Shown here in pieces: positions 17,322 to 26,272 of a stretch of 64,000 nucleotides of DNA (positions are counted from its first letter, which is position 1; every line of letters begins with the position of its first letter). Made by a program: the position numbers and the translations under genes. Below the pieces are notes generated by a model, which saw only the letters and a program-made list of their open reading frames with translations, made no database searches and was not told where the DNA came from. The stretch comes from CAYNEI01 sp964396185 (GTDB taxonomy: Archaea > Thermoplasmatota > SW-10-69-26), in contig CAYNEI010000001.1 of the NCBI GenBank assembly GCA_964396185.1, positions 1 through 64,000 on the forward strand, in the 5' to 3' direction.

Positions 17322-17340
17322 GTCTGTGCGCAGTAGAACT

Positions 17341-17362
17341 CCCACAGAATCGATTCTGTGGG
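17341..17362. promoter_or_regulatory. Perfect 22-bp palindrome, probable operator
   Basis: The two 11-base arms CCCACAGAATC and GATTCTGTGGG abut with no spacer and match perfectly. The site lies between the TATA box (17313-17321) and the ATPase start codon (17371), just where RNA polymerase would begin. A dimeric DNA-binding protein here would block transcription. Alternatively it could act as an RNA hairpin at the 5' end. Confidence 0.6.
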
Positions 17363-17370
17363 TAGTGGAC

Positions 17371-18639
17371 ATGGCAAATATCCGGGGGATGCTGATCGAC
17401 CTGAACCCGTGGTGGCGAGGGCCCTACGAGCTCGAGGGGTACAGCGAACGAGACCTGCGCACCGAGCTTGAGCCGTTCATGGAGCAGCCACAGATCGTCG
17501 CCATCACCGGGCTGCGCCGTGTTGGGAAGACCACGTTGTTGCACAAGTTGGCCGAAGGCGCCGTCGATGAGGGCCCGCCCACGAAGGTGGTCTACTTCTC
17601 CTTCGATGAGCACCACCGGGGGACCATCCGCGAGGTGCTTGACACATACCAGGACATCACAGAGGAGGGATTGGGGGAGGGCGATACGCTGGTTCTTCTC
17701 GACGAAATCCAAAAGCTGGAGGGCTGGCCGGATCAGCTCAAAACGCTCTATGACATGCACAAGGGCAATGTGAAGTTCGTGGTTTCCGGCTCCGAATCCC
17801 TGTTCATCCGCGCCGGGTCCCGCGAGACCCTGGCAGGTCGCTTGTTCGACTTTCAACTACGACCGCTGTCGTTCCGCGAGTACCTGCGATTCAAAGAGGC
17901 CGACTACGAACCCATCGGCGTCCATGAACGAGAGCTTGAGGCCCACTTCGATGCGTTCCTGCGTACGCAAGGCTTCCCTGAACTCGTCGATGTGGAAGAT
18001 CGGGCGGTCGCTCGCAAGTACCTACGCGAAAGCCTGGTGGAGCGCATCGTCTTCCGGGATCTGCCGACCTTGACCGGGCTGCAGAACATCGAGGCACTAG
18101 AGAGCGTGCTGAACATCCTGATGGAAGAGCCGGGCCAGATCGTCAAAGTCAACGACCTGGCCGGCCAGCTGGACGTCTCGCGGAAGACGTTGTCGAACTA
18201 CCTCAACTACCTCGAGCAGGCGTTCCTGTTGCGCAAGCTGTACAACTATTCCAGGAGCAGGCGTAAGGTCGAACGCAAGCTCCGCAAGTTCTACCCATCG
18301 ATCCTCTCCGTCGACCTCGTCTACCGGGACGACCCCCTGGCCCGGTCCCGGACGTTCGAGGCGATGATCGTCCACCAACTGGATGCAGAGTTCTTCTGGC
18401 GAGACCCCTACCAGCACGAGGTCGATATCGTGCTCGGGAAGGATGAGCCGATCCCGGTCGAAGTCAAATGGAGCGCTGTGAACACGGACGGGGTGGAACG
18501 GTTCATGGAGAAGTTCGGCGTGGCCCGCGGGTTCGTGATCTCGCGGGATGTCGAGCAGACCCGCGAGGTCGAGGCGGGCACGATCGAGATCGTGCCAGCT
18601 TACAAGTTCCTCTTGGGCAGTTCCCAGCGGTTTCTCTAG
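17371..18639 (+). CDS. AAA-type ATPase with DUF4143 C-terminal domain
   Basis: 422 residues. The N-terminal ATPase domain (AAA_14 type) has Walker A GLRRVGKT (47-54), Walker B LVLLDEIQ (107-114) and the sensor-like VVSGSES (about 137-143). The middle part has a winged-helix-like segment (KVNDLAGQLDVSRKTLSNYL). The C-terminal DUF4143 region contains HEVDIVLG followed by IPVEVKW, the Asp and Glu-x-Lys pattern of PD-(D/E)XK nucleases. Proteins of this kind are very common in archaea and patchily distributed; their function is not established. The gene sits alone between trm5 and tRNA-Thr, with its own strong TATA box and palindromic operator. The frame is open further upstream as a trm5 shadow; ATG 17371 is the first sensible start (GTG 17365 is possible). 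Confidence 0.9.
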   Translation: MANIRGMLIDLNPWWRGPYELEGYSERDLRTELEPFMEQPQIVAITGLRRVGKTTLLHKLAEGAVDEGPPTKVVYFSFDEHHRGTIREVLDTYQDITEEGLGEGDTLVLLDEIQKLEGWPDQLKTLYDMHKGNVKFVVSGSESLFIRAGSRETLAGRLFDFQLRPLSFREYLRFKEADYEPIGVHERELEAHFDAFLRTQGFPELVDVEDRAVARKYLRESLVERIVFRDLPTLTGLQNIEALESVLNILMEEPGQIVKVNDLAGQLDVSRKTLSNYLNYLEQAFLLRKLYNYSRSRRKVERKLRKFYPSILSVDLVYRDDPLARSRTFEAMIVHQLDAEFFWRDPYQHEVDIVLGKDEPIPVEVKWSAVNTDGVERFMEKFGVARGFVISRDVEQTREVEAGTIEIVPAYKFLLGSSQRFL

Positions 18640-18662
18640 CGTCAACGACGACAGCGGAGAAG

Positions 18663-18736
18663 AGCCACCGGAGGGATTCGAACCCTCGGCCTGCTGTTTA
18701 CAAGACAGCTGCTCTAGCCAACTGAGCTACGGTGGC
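18663..18736 (-). tRNA. tRNA-Thr, anticodon TGT
   Basis: On the minus strand the sequence begins GCCACCG, which pairs with CGGTGGC at the 3' end. The D arm is GCTCAGTTGGCTAGAGC, and the anticodon stem GCTGT/ACAGC encloses the loop CTTGTAA, giving anticodon TGT (reads ACA). The T arm is GAGGGTTCGAATCCCTC. The discriminator is T and the CCA end is not encoded. A TATA-like ACGGTTTGAGC lies about 34 bases upstream (around 18770). A second threonine tRNA (GGT) is at 49558-49629. Confidence 0.95.
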
Positions 18737-18849
18737 AGCACCCCTGCCAACCCCGCACTGCTCAAACCGTTTTCGCCTCCGGCACCCATGCACACCCTGG
18801 TCACCACAGCCGGACAACACCCATACCGCAGACCGGTCTCCTCGGCCGC

Positions 18850-21339
18850 GTGCGCCTGGCTCTCCTGGTCACCCTGCTCACCCTGCTCGCGCTCGCTCCG
18901 GCACACGCACCCCCCTCGGCGGCCTCCTCTGTCGAGCCGGACCGGCCCACCTGGCTCACCGTGAACGCGACCCAACCAGGGGCGATCGCCGCCGGCGCTG
19001 AGCTCGTGCACCCGATCACGGTCGAGCTGAACGGCTCCACGGGGCGCGCCCCTGGCCTGGCAGGACCCGTGAACCTCACGGTCTTGGCCCCCGAGGATGC
19101 GAACTGCTCGTTCAGGTCTGACGAGGGTACCTACGAGGCAGACCTCCCGCCCGACGCCCTTCCCGATGAACCTGTCCCGCACGACCCGCTGCCACCCGGA
19201 ACCATCCCGGACGAACCCCTTCCATCGCAGCCTGATCCACTCGGCCCCCTCCCCGAGCAACCCGTGCCACACGACCAGCTGCCATACGAGGCCATCCCGG
19301 ACGGGCCCCTCCAGCCAGAGCCCCTCCCGAGTGAGCACATCCCCGAGCACCCCCTTCCCGAGCAACCCCCCGCACAGGGCCACGCCCCGGAGATGGTGCT
19401 ACTCGACCCGGTCGCCGGGAACGCGACGGGCACGTTGACCTGTGGCCCCCTCCAGCCCGGCATGTTCGAGCTGGCCGTGGAGGCCCGTTCGCCACCCCAT
19501 GCCCCCGGCGATTGGAACGCGACGGTGACCGTGACAACCGGAGATCCCAGCGGGGTGCCAGGCGAGCCCGGCCTGGCTCTCACAAGCGGCAGCGTCAACG
19601 ACGACGGCAAGAAGAAGCACCCAGGCCAAGAGCTCATCACGCGGCTCACCGCCACCCAGGTCGACGTGGTGGACGTGGTGGTCTACCGGCGCGTGGGCGA
19701 CGGGCTCGTGCCCATCGATCAGAGAACCCTACACGTCCCATCGAGCGGCGAGGTGGAGCACCGGTTCAGCCACACCCCTCTGCCTGCCGGGCCCCTGGTC
19801 GTCGAGGCCACAGCAGGCCAGGCGCGCGCCGTGCGCACCGCCGTGATCCTGGACAGCGCGCCCAACCTCGGCGTGGAAGCCCCTGGCGAGCTCCTTGCCG
19901 ATGGGCGAGAGCTGAGCCTGGAGATCGAGGTCCTGGACGCGAACTTCGGCTCCACGCCCATGGATCCAGGCCCCGTGTGGGGCTTGCCGGAGATCGCTTG
20001 GCGCATCTTCAGGGGGTCCGCGGAGGTCCAGGACTGGCAGAGCTTGCTGGCTGGCTTCCCGGGGGAAGGGAACGGCACGGCCGAGACGAACCTGATCACC
20101 TGGCCCAGCGGCGAGGGCGCGCTGGCGGTCACTCCAGGACGCGCGGTGCTCCCCATGACCATCGACCCACCTGAGAGCGTAGCGCCCGGCGACTACCGGG
20201 TCAGCCTCTACGACGCCGATGGAGATCGCCTGGGAGGCGCGAGCTGGACGCTCACCCCACCGCCGGCCATCTCGCTGGACCCTGCCCCACCCATCCCGGG
20301 TGCCCCCTGGCGGGTCAACGCCACGGTGGACCATGCCAGCCAGGGCCTCGAGGTGCGCCTCGTGGCCACAGTCCGAGAGGGGGCCACTGAGACGGTGCTC
20401 ATCCCTGAAGGGCAACCAGGGCTCCATGGATCCCTGGACCTCCCAGCCCAGCTCCCGGCCGGCGAGTCCATCCAGCTGGAGGCCTGGGCGAGCTGGCCCG
20501 GCCGGCCGAACACGACCACCCCGGATGCCCGACTCGAGCTCGCCGTGCCCGAGCTCCCACCCGAGCTGGCACCCTCTGTGCTCGTGGATGGGCGGCCCGT
20601 GGCCTCACCAGTGGCCTTGCACCCAGCGACCGACCGTACCCTTGAGGTCTTCCCAGGTGCGAGTGATCCCAACGGCGATCCGGTGAGTGTGAGCGCGGTG
20701 GTGCTGGACCCGGAGGGCGCGCCAGTGGACTGGCCCGTGCAGACCGGTTCGCCGCTGGAGCTGGGGGTCCCAGTAAGCCTCCCGGCAGGTGGCTACCAGC
20801 TCCTGCTCACGGCCACGAGCACCGGTGGCACGAGCGAGGCAAGCGTCTGGCTCGAGCTCGCCTCGCACGGGTCCCCAGGCGACGGCCAGCTCCCAGCGGC
20901 CAGCGATCCCGACGGGGTCCAGCCCAAGGTGCGATCCGAACCCGGGCCTCCCGCTGAGCCCGAGACGAGCACCGCACATACCAAGGGCGATCCCGAGGCC
21001 CCATCCTCCCCAAACGCCACCGAGCAGGCATCCATGGACGCTAAGCAAGCCCCCTCGACGGCCGCACAAGGCAAGGATGGCCCAGCCGGGGACCGCACGC
21101 AAGGGTCCATGCGACCGGCCGGGTGGCCCTCCCAGGCCTCAGAGACGCACACCTCGCCCTCGGCTTGGCGAGCCTGGATCACACCCGGGCTGGCTGGCCT
21201 GGCTGTGGCTCTCGGGTGGATGCTCAGCCGTCGCTTGGAGCCCGCCGATCCGCAGGTAAGCGAGAGCGCCGGGGGCTCGCGATCGACCCGGAGCCGATGG
21301 GAGGGCGTCCAGCCCGAGCGATGGTCGCGTCACCGGTGA
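18850..21339 (+). CDS. Secreted, C-terminally anchored protein with pentapeptide repeats
   Basis: 829 residues. A signal peptide covers about residues 1-20 (LALLVTLLTLLALAPAHA). After a beta-sandwich region, residues 96-175 form about sixteen tandem pentapeptides of the pattern x-x-x-(L/I/V)-P, for example HDPLP, PGTIP, DEPLP, EQPVP and EHPLP. This should give an extended, rod-like proline-rich spacer. Several Ig-like or CARDB-like regions follow (about 190-690), then a Pro/Ser/Thr/Glu-rich stretch (about 690-770) and one membrane helix (WITPGLAGLAVALGWML) with a basic cytoplasmic tail. This is a type I surface protein layout. Start GTG 18850 is at the signal peptide. No enzymatic motif is seen and I do not recognise the family. 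Confidence 0.85.
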   Translation: MRLALLVTLLTLLALAPAHAPPSAASSVEPDRPTWLTVNATQPGAIAAGAELVHPITVELNGSTGRAPGLAGPVNLTVLAPEDANCSFRSDEGTYEADLPPDALPDEPVPHDPLPPGTIPDEPLPSQPDPLGPLPEQPVPHDQLPYEAIPDGPLQPEPLPSEHIPEHPLPEQPPAQGHAPEMVLLDPVAGNATGTLTCGPLQPGMFELAVEARSPPHAPGDWNATVTVTTGDPSGVPGEPGLALTSGSVNDDGKKKHPGQELITRLTATQVDVVDVVVYRRVGDGLVPIDQRTLHVPSSGEVEHRFSHTPLPAGPLVVEATAGQARAVRTAVILDSAPNLGVEAPGELLADGRELSLEIEVLDANFGSTPMDPGPVWGLPEIAWRIFRGSAEVQDWQSLLAGFPGEGNGTAETNLITWPSGEGALAVTPGRAVLPMTIDPPESVAPGDYRVSLYDADGDRLGGASWTLTPPPAISLDPAPPIPGAPWRVNATVDHASQGLEVRLVATVREGATETVLIPEGQPGLHGSLDLPAQLPAGESIQLEAWASWPGRPNTTTPDARLELAVPELPPELAPSVLVDGRPVASPVALHPATDRTLEVFPGASDPNGDPVSVSAVVLDPEGAPVDWPVQTGSPLELGVPVSLPAGGYQLLLTATSTGGTSEASVWLELASHGSPGDGQLPAASDPDGVQPKVRSEPGPPAEPETSTAHTKGDPEAPSSPNATEQASMDAKQAPSTAAQGKDGPAGDRTQGSMRPAGWPSQASETHTSPSAWRAWITPGLAGLAVALGWMLSRRLEPADPQVSESAGGSRSTRSRWEGVQPERWSRHR

Positions 21340-21383
21340 GGTGCGCCTCGGTCATCGGTTCCTAAGGAAGGGCCCCCCCAACG

Positions 21384-21394
21384 GTTTTTATACT
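21384..21394 (+). promoter_or_regulatory. TATA box of the purSLQ operon
   Basis: GTTTTTATACT, centred 31 bases before the ATG at 21421 but only 13 bases before the in-frame ATG at 21403, which therefore cannot be the usual leaderless start. Confidence 0.65.
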
Positions 21395-21420
21395 CAACCG
21401 GGATGGCTGGACCGATACCC

Positions 21421-21669
21421 ATGTTCCTTGCCGAGGTCCGGGTCGGGTTCAAGGAAGGGGTCGCTGACCCCGAGGGGGAGAACACCAAGAAGACGCTGCG
21501 CCTGCTCGGTTTCGAGGAGGTGGGTCGTGTCCGCGCGGCCAAGGCGTTCGAGATCGAGGTGGATGCCACCGACGAGACCGCCGCGCGTGATCGCGTCGAG
21601 CAGATGTGCGCCAAGCTGCTCGCCAACCCCGTGGTCAACGACTACACGATCGAGGTGACCGAGCGATGA
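21421..21669 (+). CDS. purS: Phosphoribosylformylglycinamidine synthase, PurS subunit
   Basis: PurS is the small structural subunit that joins PurL and PurQ into FGAM synthase, the fourth step of purine synthesis. The 82-residue protein starts FLAEVRVGFKEGVADPEG and ends VNDYTIEV, the standard beginning and end of PurS. ATG 21421 is preferred over 21403 because it gives the family N-terminus and the right distance to the TATA box. Its TGA overlaps the ATG of purL (ATGA), so translation is coupled. Confidence 0.95.
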   Translation: MFLAEVRVGFKEGVADPEGENTKKTLRLLGFEEVGRVRAAKAFEIEVDATDETAARDRVEQMCAKLLANPVVNDYTIEVTER

Positions 21670-24011
21670 GCGACGTGGACGGGATCTTCACCCCCGTCCG
21701 CACCTCCGCCTTCCCGGAAGGCGACGTCCTGGAGATCGACCTCCTCGGCGCGCCCCTGGAGAGCGTGGTCCAAGTCAGCGACGAGATCGGCTGGGGTCTC
21801 TCCACCACCGAGCTTGCCGCCATCAAGGACCACTTCCAGGGCTTGGAGCGCAACCCCACCGACATCGAGATCGAGGCGCTCGGCCAGGGCTGGAGCGAGC
21901 ACTGCTGCTACAAGACCAGCAAGCCCGTGCTCCGCGAGCACGTCTTCGGCATCGCCGAGGACAAGGTGCTCGTGCGCGAGGACGCCGGCGTTGTCGACTT
22001 CGACGACGAGCACGTCTACGCCGTGCGCATCGAGAGCCACAACCACCCCTCGGCCATCGAGCCCTACGGAGGCGCGGCCACCGGCGTAGGCGGCATCCTG
22101 CGCGACATCACGTGCATGGGTGCTCAGCCCATGGCCGTGGCAGACATGCTCTTCTTCGGCCCCCCCGACCTCCCAGACGACGAGCTCCCATCAGGCACGA
22201 ACCACCCGACCTATCTCACGCAAGGGGTCATCGCCGGCATCCGCGACTACGGCAACCGCGTGGGGATCCCGAACCTCACCGGCTCGATCCACTTCCACCC
22301 GGACTACACCACCAACTGCCTGGTCAACGTGGGCTGCCTGGGCGTGGGCAAGAAGGAGCACCTCACCCACTCACGCTCCGGGCCCCCGGGCTCGATCTGG
22401 GTGCTGGCCGGTGGTCGCACGGGCCGCGATGGCATCCACGGCGTCACGTTCGCCAGCAAGGAGCTCAGCGAGGAGTCAGCCGCTGATGTCCCGGCCGTCC
22501 AGCTCGGGGACCCCATCACCAAGGAGCCCCTCATCCATGCTTGTCTCGAGTGCATCGAGGCCGGCCTCGTGCGAGGCATGAAAGACCTCGGCGGCGGCGG
22601 GCTCTCGTGCGCCGTAGGCGAGATGTGCGAAGCCGGTGGCGTGGGCGCGGACATCGAGCTCAGCGAGGTCCACCTCAAGGCAGACGGCATGAAGCCCTGG
22701 GAGATCTGGGTCAGCGAGTCCCAGGAGCGCATGATGCTCAGTGTGGCCCCCGACGACCTCGACGACGTGCTGGCCATCTTCCAGCTCTGGGACGTGCCTG
22801 CTGTCGTGCTCGGCGAGGCCACCGAGAACACGAACATCAAGGCGCGCTGGCACGGCGAGGTCATCTTCGATCTGGATCCCATCTTCGTTTACGAGGGCCC
22901 CGAGGTCGACCGACCCAGCCAGCCTCCCGCCCCCGCCCAGCCCGGGGCGGATCCAGGCCCTCCGCCGGCCTGGGACAAGGCTGTCCTCCAGGTCCTGGCC
23001 GATCCGAACGTCGCGTGTCGTGCGCCCATGCTGCGGGAGTACGATCACACCGTGCGCGCGTCCACCATCGTGCCCCCCTGGATCGGGGAGCTCAACAGCG
23101 ATGGCCACAACGACGCCTCGGTGATCAAGCCTCTGGAGGATTCATGGCGGGGTCTGACCCTGGCCACTGGGCTCAACCCGGCGCTCACCGCCGTGGACCC
23201 GTACTGGGGCTCGCTTAGCGCGCTCGACGAGCTCGTGCGCAACCTCGCCTGCGTCGGGGCTCGCATCGACACCATCGCGGACTGCCTCAACTTCCCCAAC
23301 CCGGAGAAGCCCGAGGGCATGTGGCGCTTCAAGGAATCCTGCCGGGCACTTGGCACAGGGGCCCGCGCGCTGGATGTCCCGTTCGTCTCCGGCAACGTCT
23401 CCCTCTACAACGAGAGCCACGCCGGTGCCGTGCCCGCGACCCCCACCCTGCTCGGCGTAGGCGTGCTCGAGGACGTGCGCAAGAGCGTGACCTCGGATCT
23501 CAAGGGCGGCGATCTCGTGCTCGTCGGCGAGACCGGCCCCGACTTCGGCGGCTCCGTGTACGCAAGCCTCAACGAGGCCGGCGGTTCCGTGGGCCAGGTT
23601 GACCTCGACCGGCTCCAGGCCAGCATGGAGGCCGTGGTCTCGGCCATCGAACAAGACCTGGTCACCGCGGCCCACGACCCCAGCGAGGGGGGCCTGGTGG
23701 CCTGCCTGGCCGAGATGGCCTTCGGCGGCCAGACCGGGTTCACCGTGGACCTCACCAGCGTCCACGACGAAGGCGAGGTGGCGTTGTTCGCTGAGAGCCC
23801 CACCCGCTGGGTGCTGGAAACCCAGGACGCCGACGCGCTCATCACGCATCTCGAGCAAGCCGGTGTACCCGCCACCCGGCTGGGCACCACGCAAGCCGAT
23901 CGCCTCACGATCCAGCACAACGAGCGTACGCTGGTCGAGCTGGGCCTCAACACCGCCTACGACGCATGGCATGGTGGCCTCACCCGGTTCTTCGGGGGCG
24001 ATGCGTCGTGA
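21666..24011 (+). CDS. purL: Phosphoribosylformylglycinamidine synthase, PurL subunit
   Basis: PurL is the ATP-dependent synthetase subunit that converts FGAR to FGAM with ammonia delivered by PurQ. At 781 residues it is the short, archaeal/Gram-positive type. Visible signatures are GQGWSEHCCYKTSKPVLR near the N-terminus, ESHNHPSAIEPYGGAATGVGG (active site His and nucleotide binding), GARPMA-like GAQPMAVADML, the Gly-rich KDLGGGGLSC, and in the second half FVSGNVSLYNE and AAHDPSEGGL. The start overlaps the purS stop and the end overlaps the purQ start (GTGA), so the three subunits are made from one coupled message. Confidence 0.97.
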   Translation: MSDVDGIFTPVRTSAFPEGDVLEIDLLGAPLESVVQVSDEIGWGLSTTELAAIKDHFQGLERNPTDIEIEALGQGWSEHCCYKTSKPVLREHVFGIAEDKVLVREDAGVVDFDDEHVYAVRIESHNHPSAIEPYGGAATGVGGILRDITCMGAQPMAVADMLFFGPPDLPDDELPSGTNHPTYLTQGVIAGIRDYGNRVGIPNLTGSIHFHPDYTTNCLVNVGCLGVGKKEHLTHSRSGPPGSIWVLAGGRTGRDGIHGVTFASKELSEESAADVPAVQLGDPITKEPLIHACLECIEAGLVRGMKDLGGGGLSCAVGEMCEAGGVGADIELSEVHLKADGMKPWEIWVSESQERMMLSVAPDDLDDVLAIFQLWDVPAVVLGEATENTNIKARWHGEVIFDLDPIFVYEGPEVDRPSQPPAPAQPGADPGPPPAWDKAVLQVLADPNVACRAPMLREYDHTVRASTIVPPWIGELNSDGHNDASVIKPLEDSWRGLTLATGLNPALTAVDPYWGSLSALDELVRNLACVGARIDTIADCLNFPNPEKPEGMWRFKESCRALGTGARALDVPFVSGNVSLYNESHAGAVPATPTLLGVGVLEDVRKSVTSDLKGGDLVLVGETGPDFGGSVYASLNEAGGSVGQVDLDRLQASMEAVVSAIEQDLVTAAHDPSEGGLVACLAEMAFGGQTGFTVDLTSVHDEGEVALFAESPTRWVLETQDADALITHLEQAGVPATRLGTTQADRLTIQHNERTLVELGLNTAYDAWHGGLTRFFGGDAS

Positions 24012-24844
24012 CCGAGCCCACCGTGGCGGTGCTGCGCATGGAGGGCACGAACAACGAGCAGGACATGTTCCGGGCGTTCCAGGCAGCCGGTGCCGAGCCG
24101 AGCTACGTGCACCTCAACCAGCTCACCCCGGGCCGCGTGCCCAGCCGGTTGGCCGTGGACCTTGAGGACTTCGATATCCTGGCCATCCCTGGTGGCTTCT
24201 CGGCTGGCGACTACGTGCGCGCAGGCGCGATCTTCGCTGCTCGGCTCAAGACCGCGTGCAGCGACGCGCTCGACCACTTCCACGAGGAGCGCAAGCCCAT
24301 CATCGGCACGTGCAACGGGTTCCAAGTCCTGGTCGAGCTTGGCCTGCTCCCCGGCGTGGAGGCCCCACGCACGCCGACCCCGGAAGCCGTGCTCACCACG
24401 AACGAGTCCGACCGCTACGAGTGTCGTCCTTCGCTGTTGACCGTGGACGAGGGGTGCGTCTCCCCGTTCCTCTCCAACTACGCCAACGCAGAGACGCTCA
24501 TGTTCCCCTCTGCCCACGCTGAAGGACGCTTCCTTACCCACCCAGGGTTGGATGTCGACGCGCTGGCGGATGCTGGGCAAGTCGCCTTCCGATACGCGGC
24601 ACCCGACGGGCGCACGCCTGGCTACCCGTGGAACCCCAACGGCTCGCCAGGGGACGTGGCCGGCATCACGGACCCCACGGGCACCGTGCTGGGCCTCATG
24701 CCCCATCCGGACCGGGTCATCCACGGCTGGCAGCACCCGGACTGGACGCGCAACGGGGACCCGGATGCCCAGGGCGATGGCCTGGCGTTCTTCCAAGGCA
24801 TCGTCGAGTACGCGCGCAAGCCCAACGGCCAGGGGTCATCCTAG
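24008..24844 (+). CDS. purQ: Phosphoribosylformylglycinamidine synthase, PurQ glutaminase subunit
   Basis: PurQ hydrolyses glutamine and channels ammonia to PurL. The 278-residue protein has the class I glutaminase fold: VAVLRMEGTNNEQDM, AIPGGFSAGDYVRAG, nucleophile Cys102 in GTCNGFQVL, and the C-terminal His in LMPHPDR. The usual Glu two residues after that His is Asp here (HPD), a mild change in the catalytic triad. The frame is open upstream to 23966, but GTG 24008 overlaps the purL TGA and begins the family N-terminus. endA follows three bases after the stop. Confidence 0.95.
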   Translation: MTEPTVAVLRMEGTNNEQDMFRAFQAAGAEPSYVHLNQLTPGRVPSRLAVDLEDFDILAIPGGFSAGDYVRAGAIFAARLKTACSDALDHFHEERKPIIGTCNGFQVLVELGLLPGVEAPRTPTPEAVLTTNESDRYECRPSLLTVDEGCVSPFLSNYANAETLMFPSAHAEGRFLTHPGLDVDALADAGQVAFRYAAPDGRTPGYPWNPNGSPGDVAGITDPTGTVLGLMPHPDRVIHGWQHPDWTRNGDPDAQGDGLAFFQGIVEYARKPNGQGSS

Positions 24845-24847
24845 CCT

Positions 24848-25891
24848 ATGGCGCATGCTACTGGCACGCTGGAAGGGACCGTCGTGCTCGTACGCGACGG
24901 TGGCCAGGTGGACCGGCTCCAGGCCAAAGGCTCGTATGGCGTGCGCGTCAAAGAGGGCCTCGCACTGGATATCTACGAGGCTGCCCACCTGGTCGAGCAA
25001 TCTCGCTTGGAGGTCCATCGGCCCGGCGAGACCACCGCGATCCCCATGGACCACCTGCTCGCACTCGGCGCCCAGGAGCTCGATCGCTTCGAGACCGAGC
25101 ACCTCTCCTTCCGGGACCTGCGCTCCCGGGGCTACGTCGCCCGCCGCCGCGACGACCACGACCTGGACGCCTGGGAGCGCGGGACCGCGCCACCCCGGCA
25201 GAAGCCCAGCATGCTCGTGGCCGCCCGCGGCGAAGCCGAGCCCGCCACGCCTGCCACCCTGGACGACCTGATCACACGAGCCAGAGGGCTTGGACGCAAG
25301 CTCCTGCTCAGCGTGGTGGACGAGGAGAGCGATGTGACCTACTACGATGTCGACGAGGCCACGATCCTCGGACAGGTGCCTGACCCGGCCCCGGAGCTGG
25401 CCAGCCAGGCCCGCGTGGTGGTGCTCCGGGAGCGCGCGGTGCTCCTGGAGGCTCCGGACGGCCTGCAAGCGGCGGGCTACGGTCACGAGGCCGGCGACCA
25501 GATCTTCCTATCCCTGGCCGAGGCCCACCACCTCTGCGCCAACGGCATGACCGCCCAAGGCCTCGATGCCAACCCCCTCTCCCCTGACGACATCCGAGAC
25601 CAGGTGCAAGCCAACCAGCCCTGTGCTGAGCACGCGATCCAAGCCTACGCGTGGCTGCGGGAGCGCGAGCTCGTGCCCAAAACCGGGTTCAAGTTCGGGG
25701 TGCACTTCCGGGTCTACCAGTCCGAACCCAACGTCTCCCATGCACCCTTCCTCGTGCAAGCCCTCGATCCTGAGGCGCCGTGGACGTTCAGGGACCTGGC
25801 GCGCTTCGTGCGGCTCTCTCACAGCGTGAAGAAACAGCCGGTGCTGTGGAGCCAGGCTGGAGCGGTGATGGTCCAGTGGACACGGCCCTGA
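24848..25891 (+). CDS. endA: tRNA-splicing endonuclease, duplicated homodimeric type
   Basis: EndA cuts introns out of archaeal pre-tRNA at bulge-helix-bulge motifs. At 347 residues it is the long form in which two endonuclease units are fused and the N-terminal unit has lost its active site. The C-terminal unit has the catalytic triad: Tyr290 in GVHFRVY, His298 in SEPNVSHAPFLV and Lys329 in LSHSVKK. The N-terminal half (residues 1-165) retains the fold-like segments but no triad. It starts three bases after purQ, so it is probably the last gene of the pur operon. The three tRNA genes in this window show no intron. Confidence 0.92.
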   Translation: MAHATGTLEGTVVLVRDGGQVDRLQAKGSYGVRVKEGLALDIYEAAHLVEQSRLEVHRPGETTAIPMDHLLALGAQELDRFETEHLSFRDLRSRGYVARRRDDHDLDAWERGTAPPRQKPSMLVAARGEAEPATPATLDDLITRARGLGRKLLLSVVDEESDVTYYDVDEATILGQVPDPAPELASQARVVVLRERAVLLEAPDGLQAAGYGHEAGDQIFLSLAEAHHLCANGMTAQGLDANPLSPDDIRDQVQANQPCAEHAIQAYAWLRERELVPKTGFKFGVHFRVYQSEPNVSHAPFLVQALDPEAPWTFRDLARFVRLSHSVKKQPVLWSQAGAVMVQWTRP

Positions 25892-25925
25892 TGAGCCGAG
25901 CCCCGAGGCTAGTCCGCAGCACGGG

Positions 25926-26099
25926 TCAGGACGGTTGTTCGGGTTCCTGCTCGTGGTAGTCCTGGCCCTCGTAGGTCGTGGTCAGCTCACACTCCGGGCA
26001 GGTGTACTCATGCATGCCCAGCACGGGCCGGCCGGCGAAGCCTACCGAGATCCCAGTGGGGAACTCGTGGTCGCAATCCTTGCAGCGCACGTACAACAT
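25926..26099 (-). CDS. Small zinc-ribbon protein, 57 residues
   Basis: A short minus-strand frame starts with ATG at 26099 and ends with TGA at 25926. The protein begins LYVRCKDCDHEFPTGI and continues to HEYTCPECELTTTYEG, so it has two CxxC pairs (about residues 6-9 and 35-38) separated by 25 residues, the spacing of a rubredoxin-like or zinc-ribbon fold. The tail is acidic and polar. Codon use fits the neighbours, with a strong G/C third-position bias. It could be a small nucleic-acid-binding or adaptor protein; no function can be read. TTG at 26105 is an alternative start. Confidence 0.65.
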   Translation of the reverse strand: MLYVRCKDCDHEFPTGISVGFAGRPVLGMHEYTCPECELTTTYEGQDYHEQEPEQPS

Positions 26100-26272
26100 G
26101 CCCAAGGTCTCGTCCCCGTGACCCCGTAGCGTGCTACAGGGTCAAGCGTTTTTCGCAAGGCATACAGGACTCAATGAACGTTGACTCATCATCGTTGCGG
26201 CAATCGGTCCGGCGTGTGATGCGGCAACGAACGCACCGTGAGCGTACCCCACCCATGAAAATCCATAAGTAC

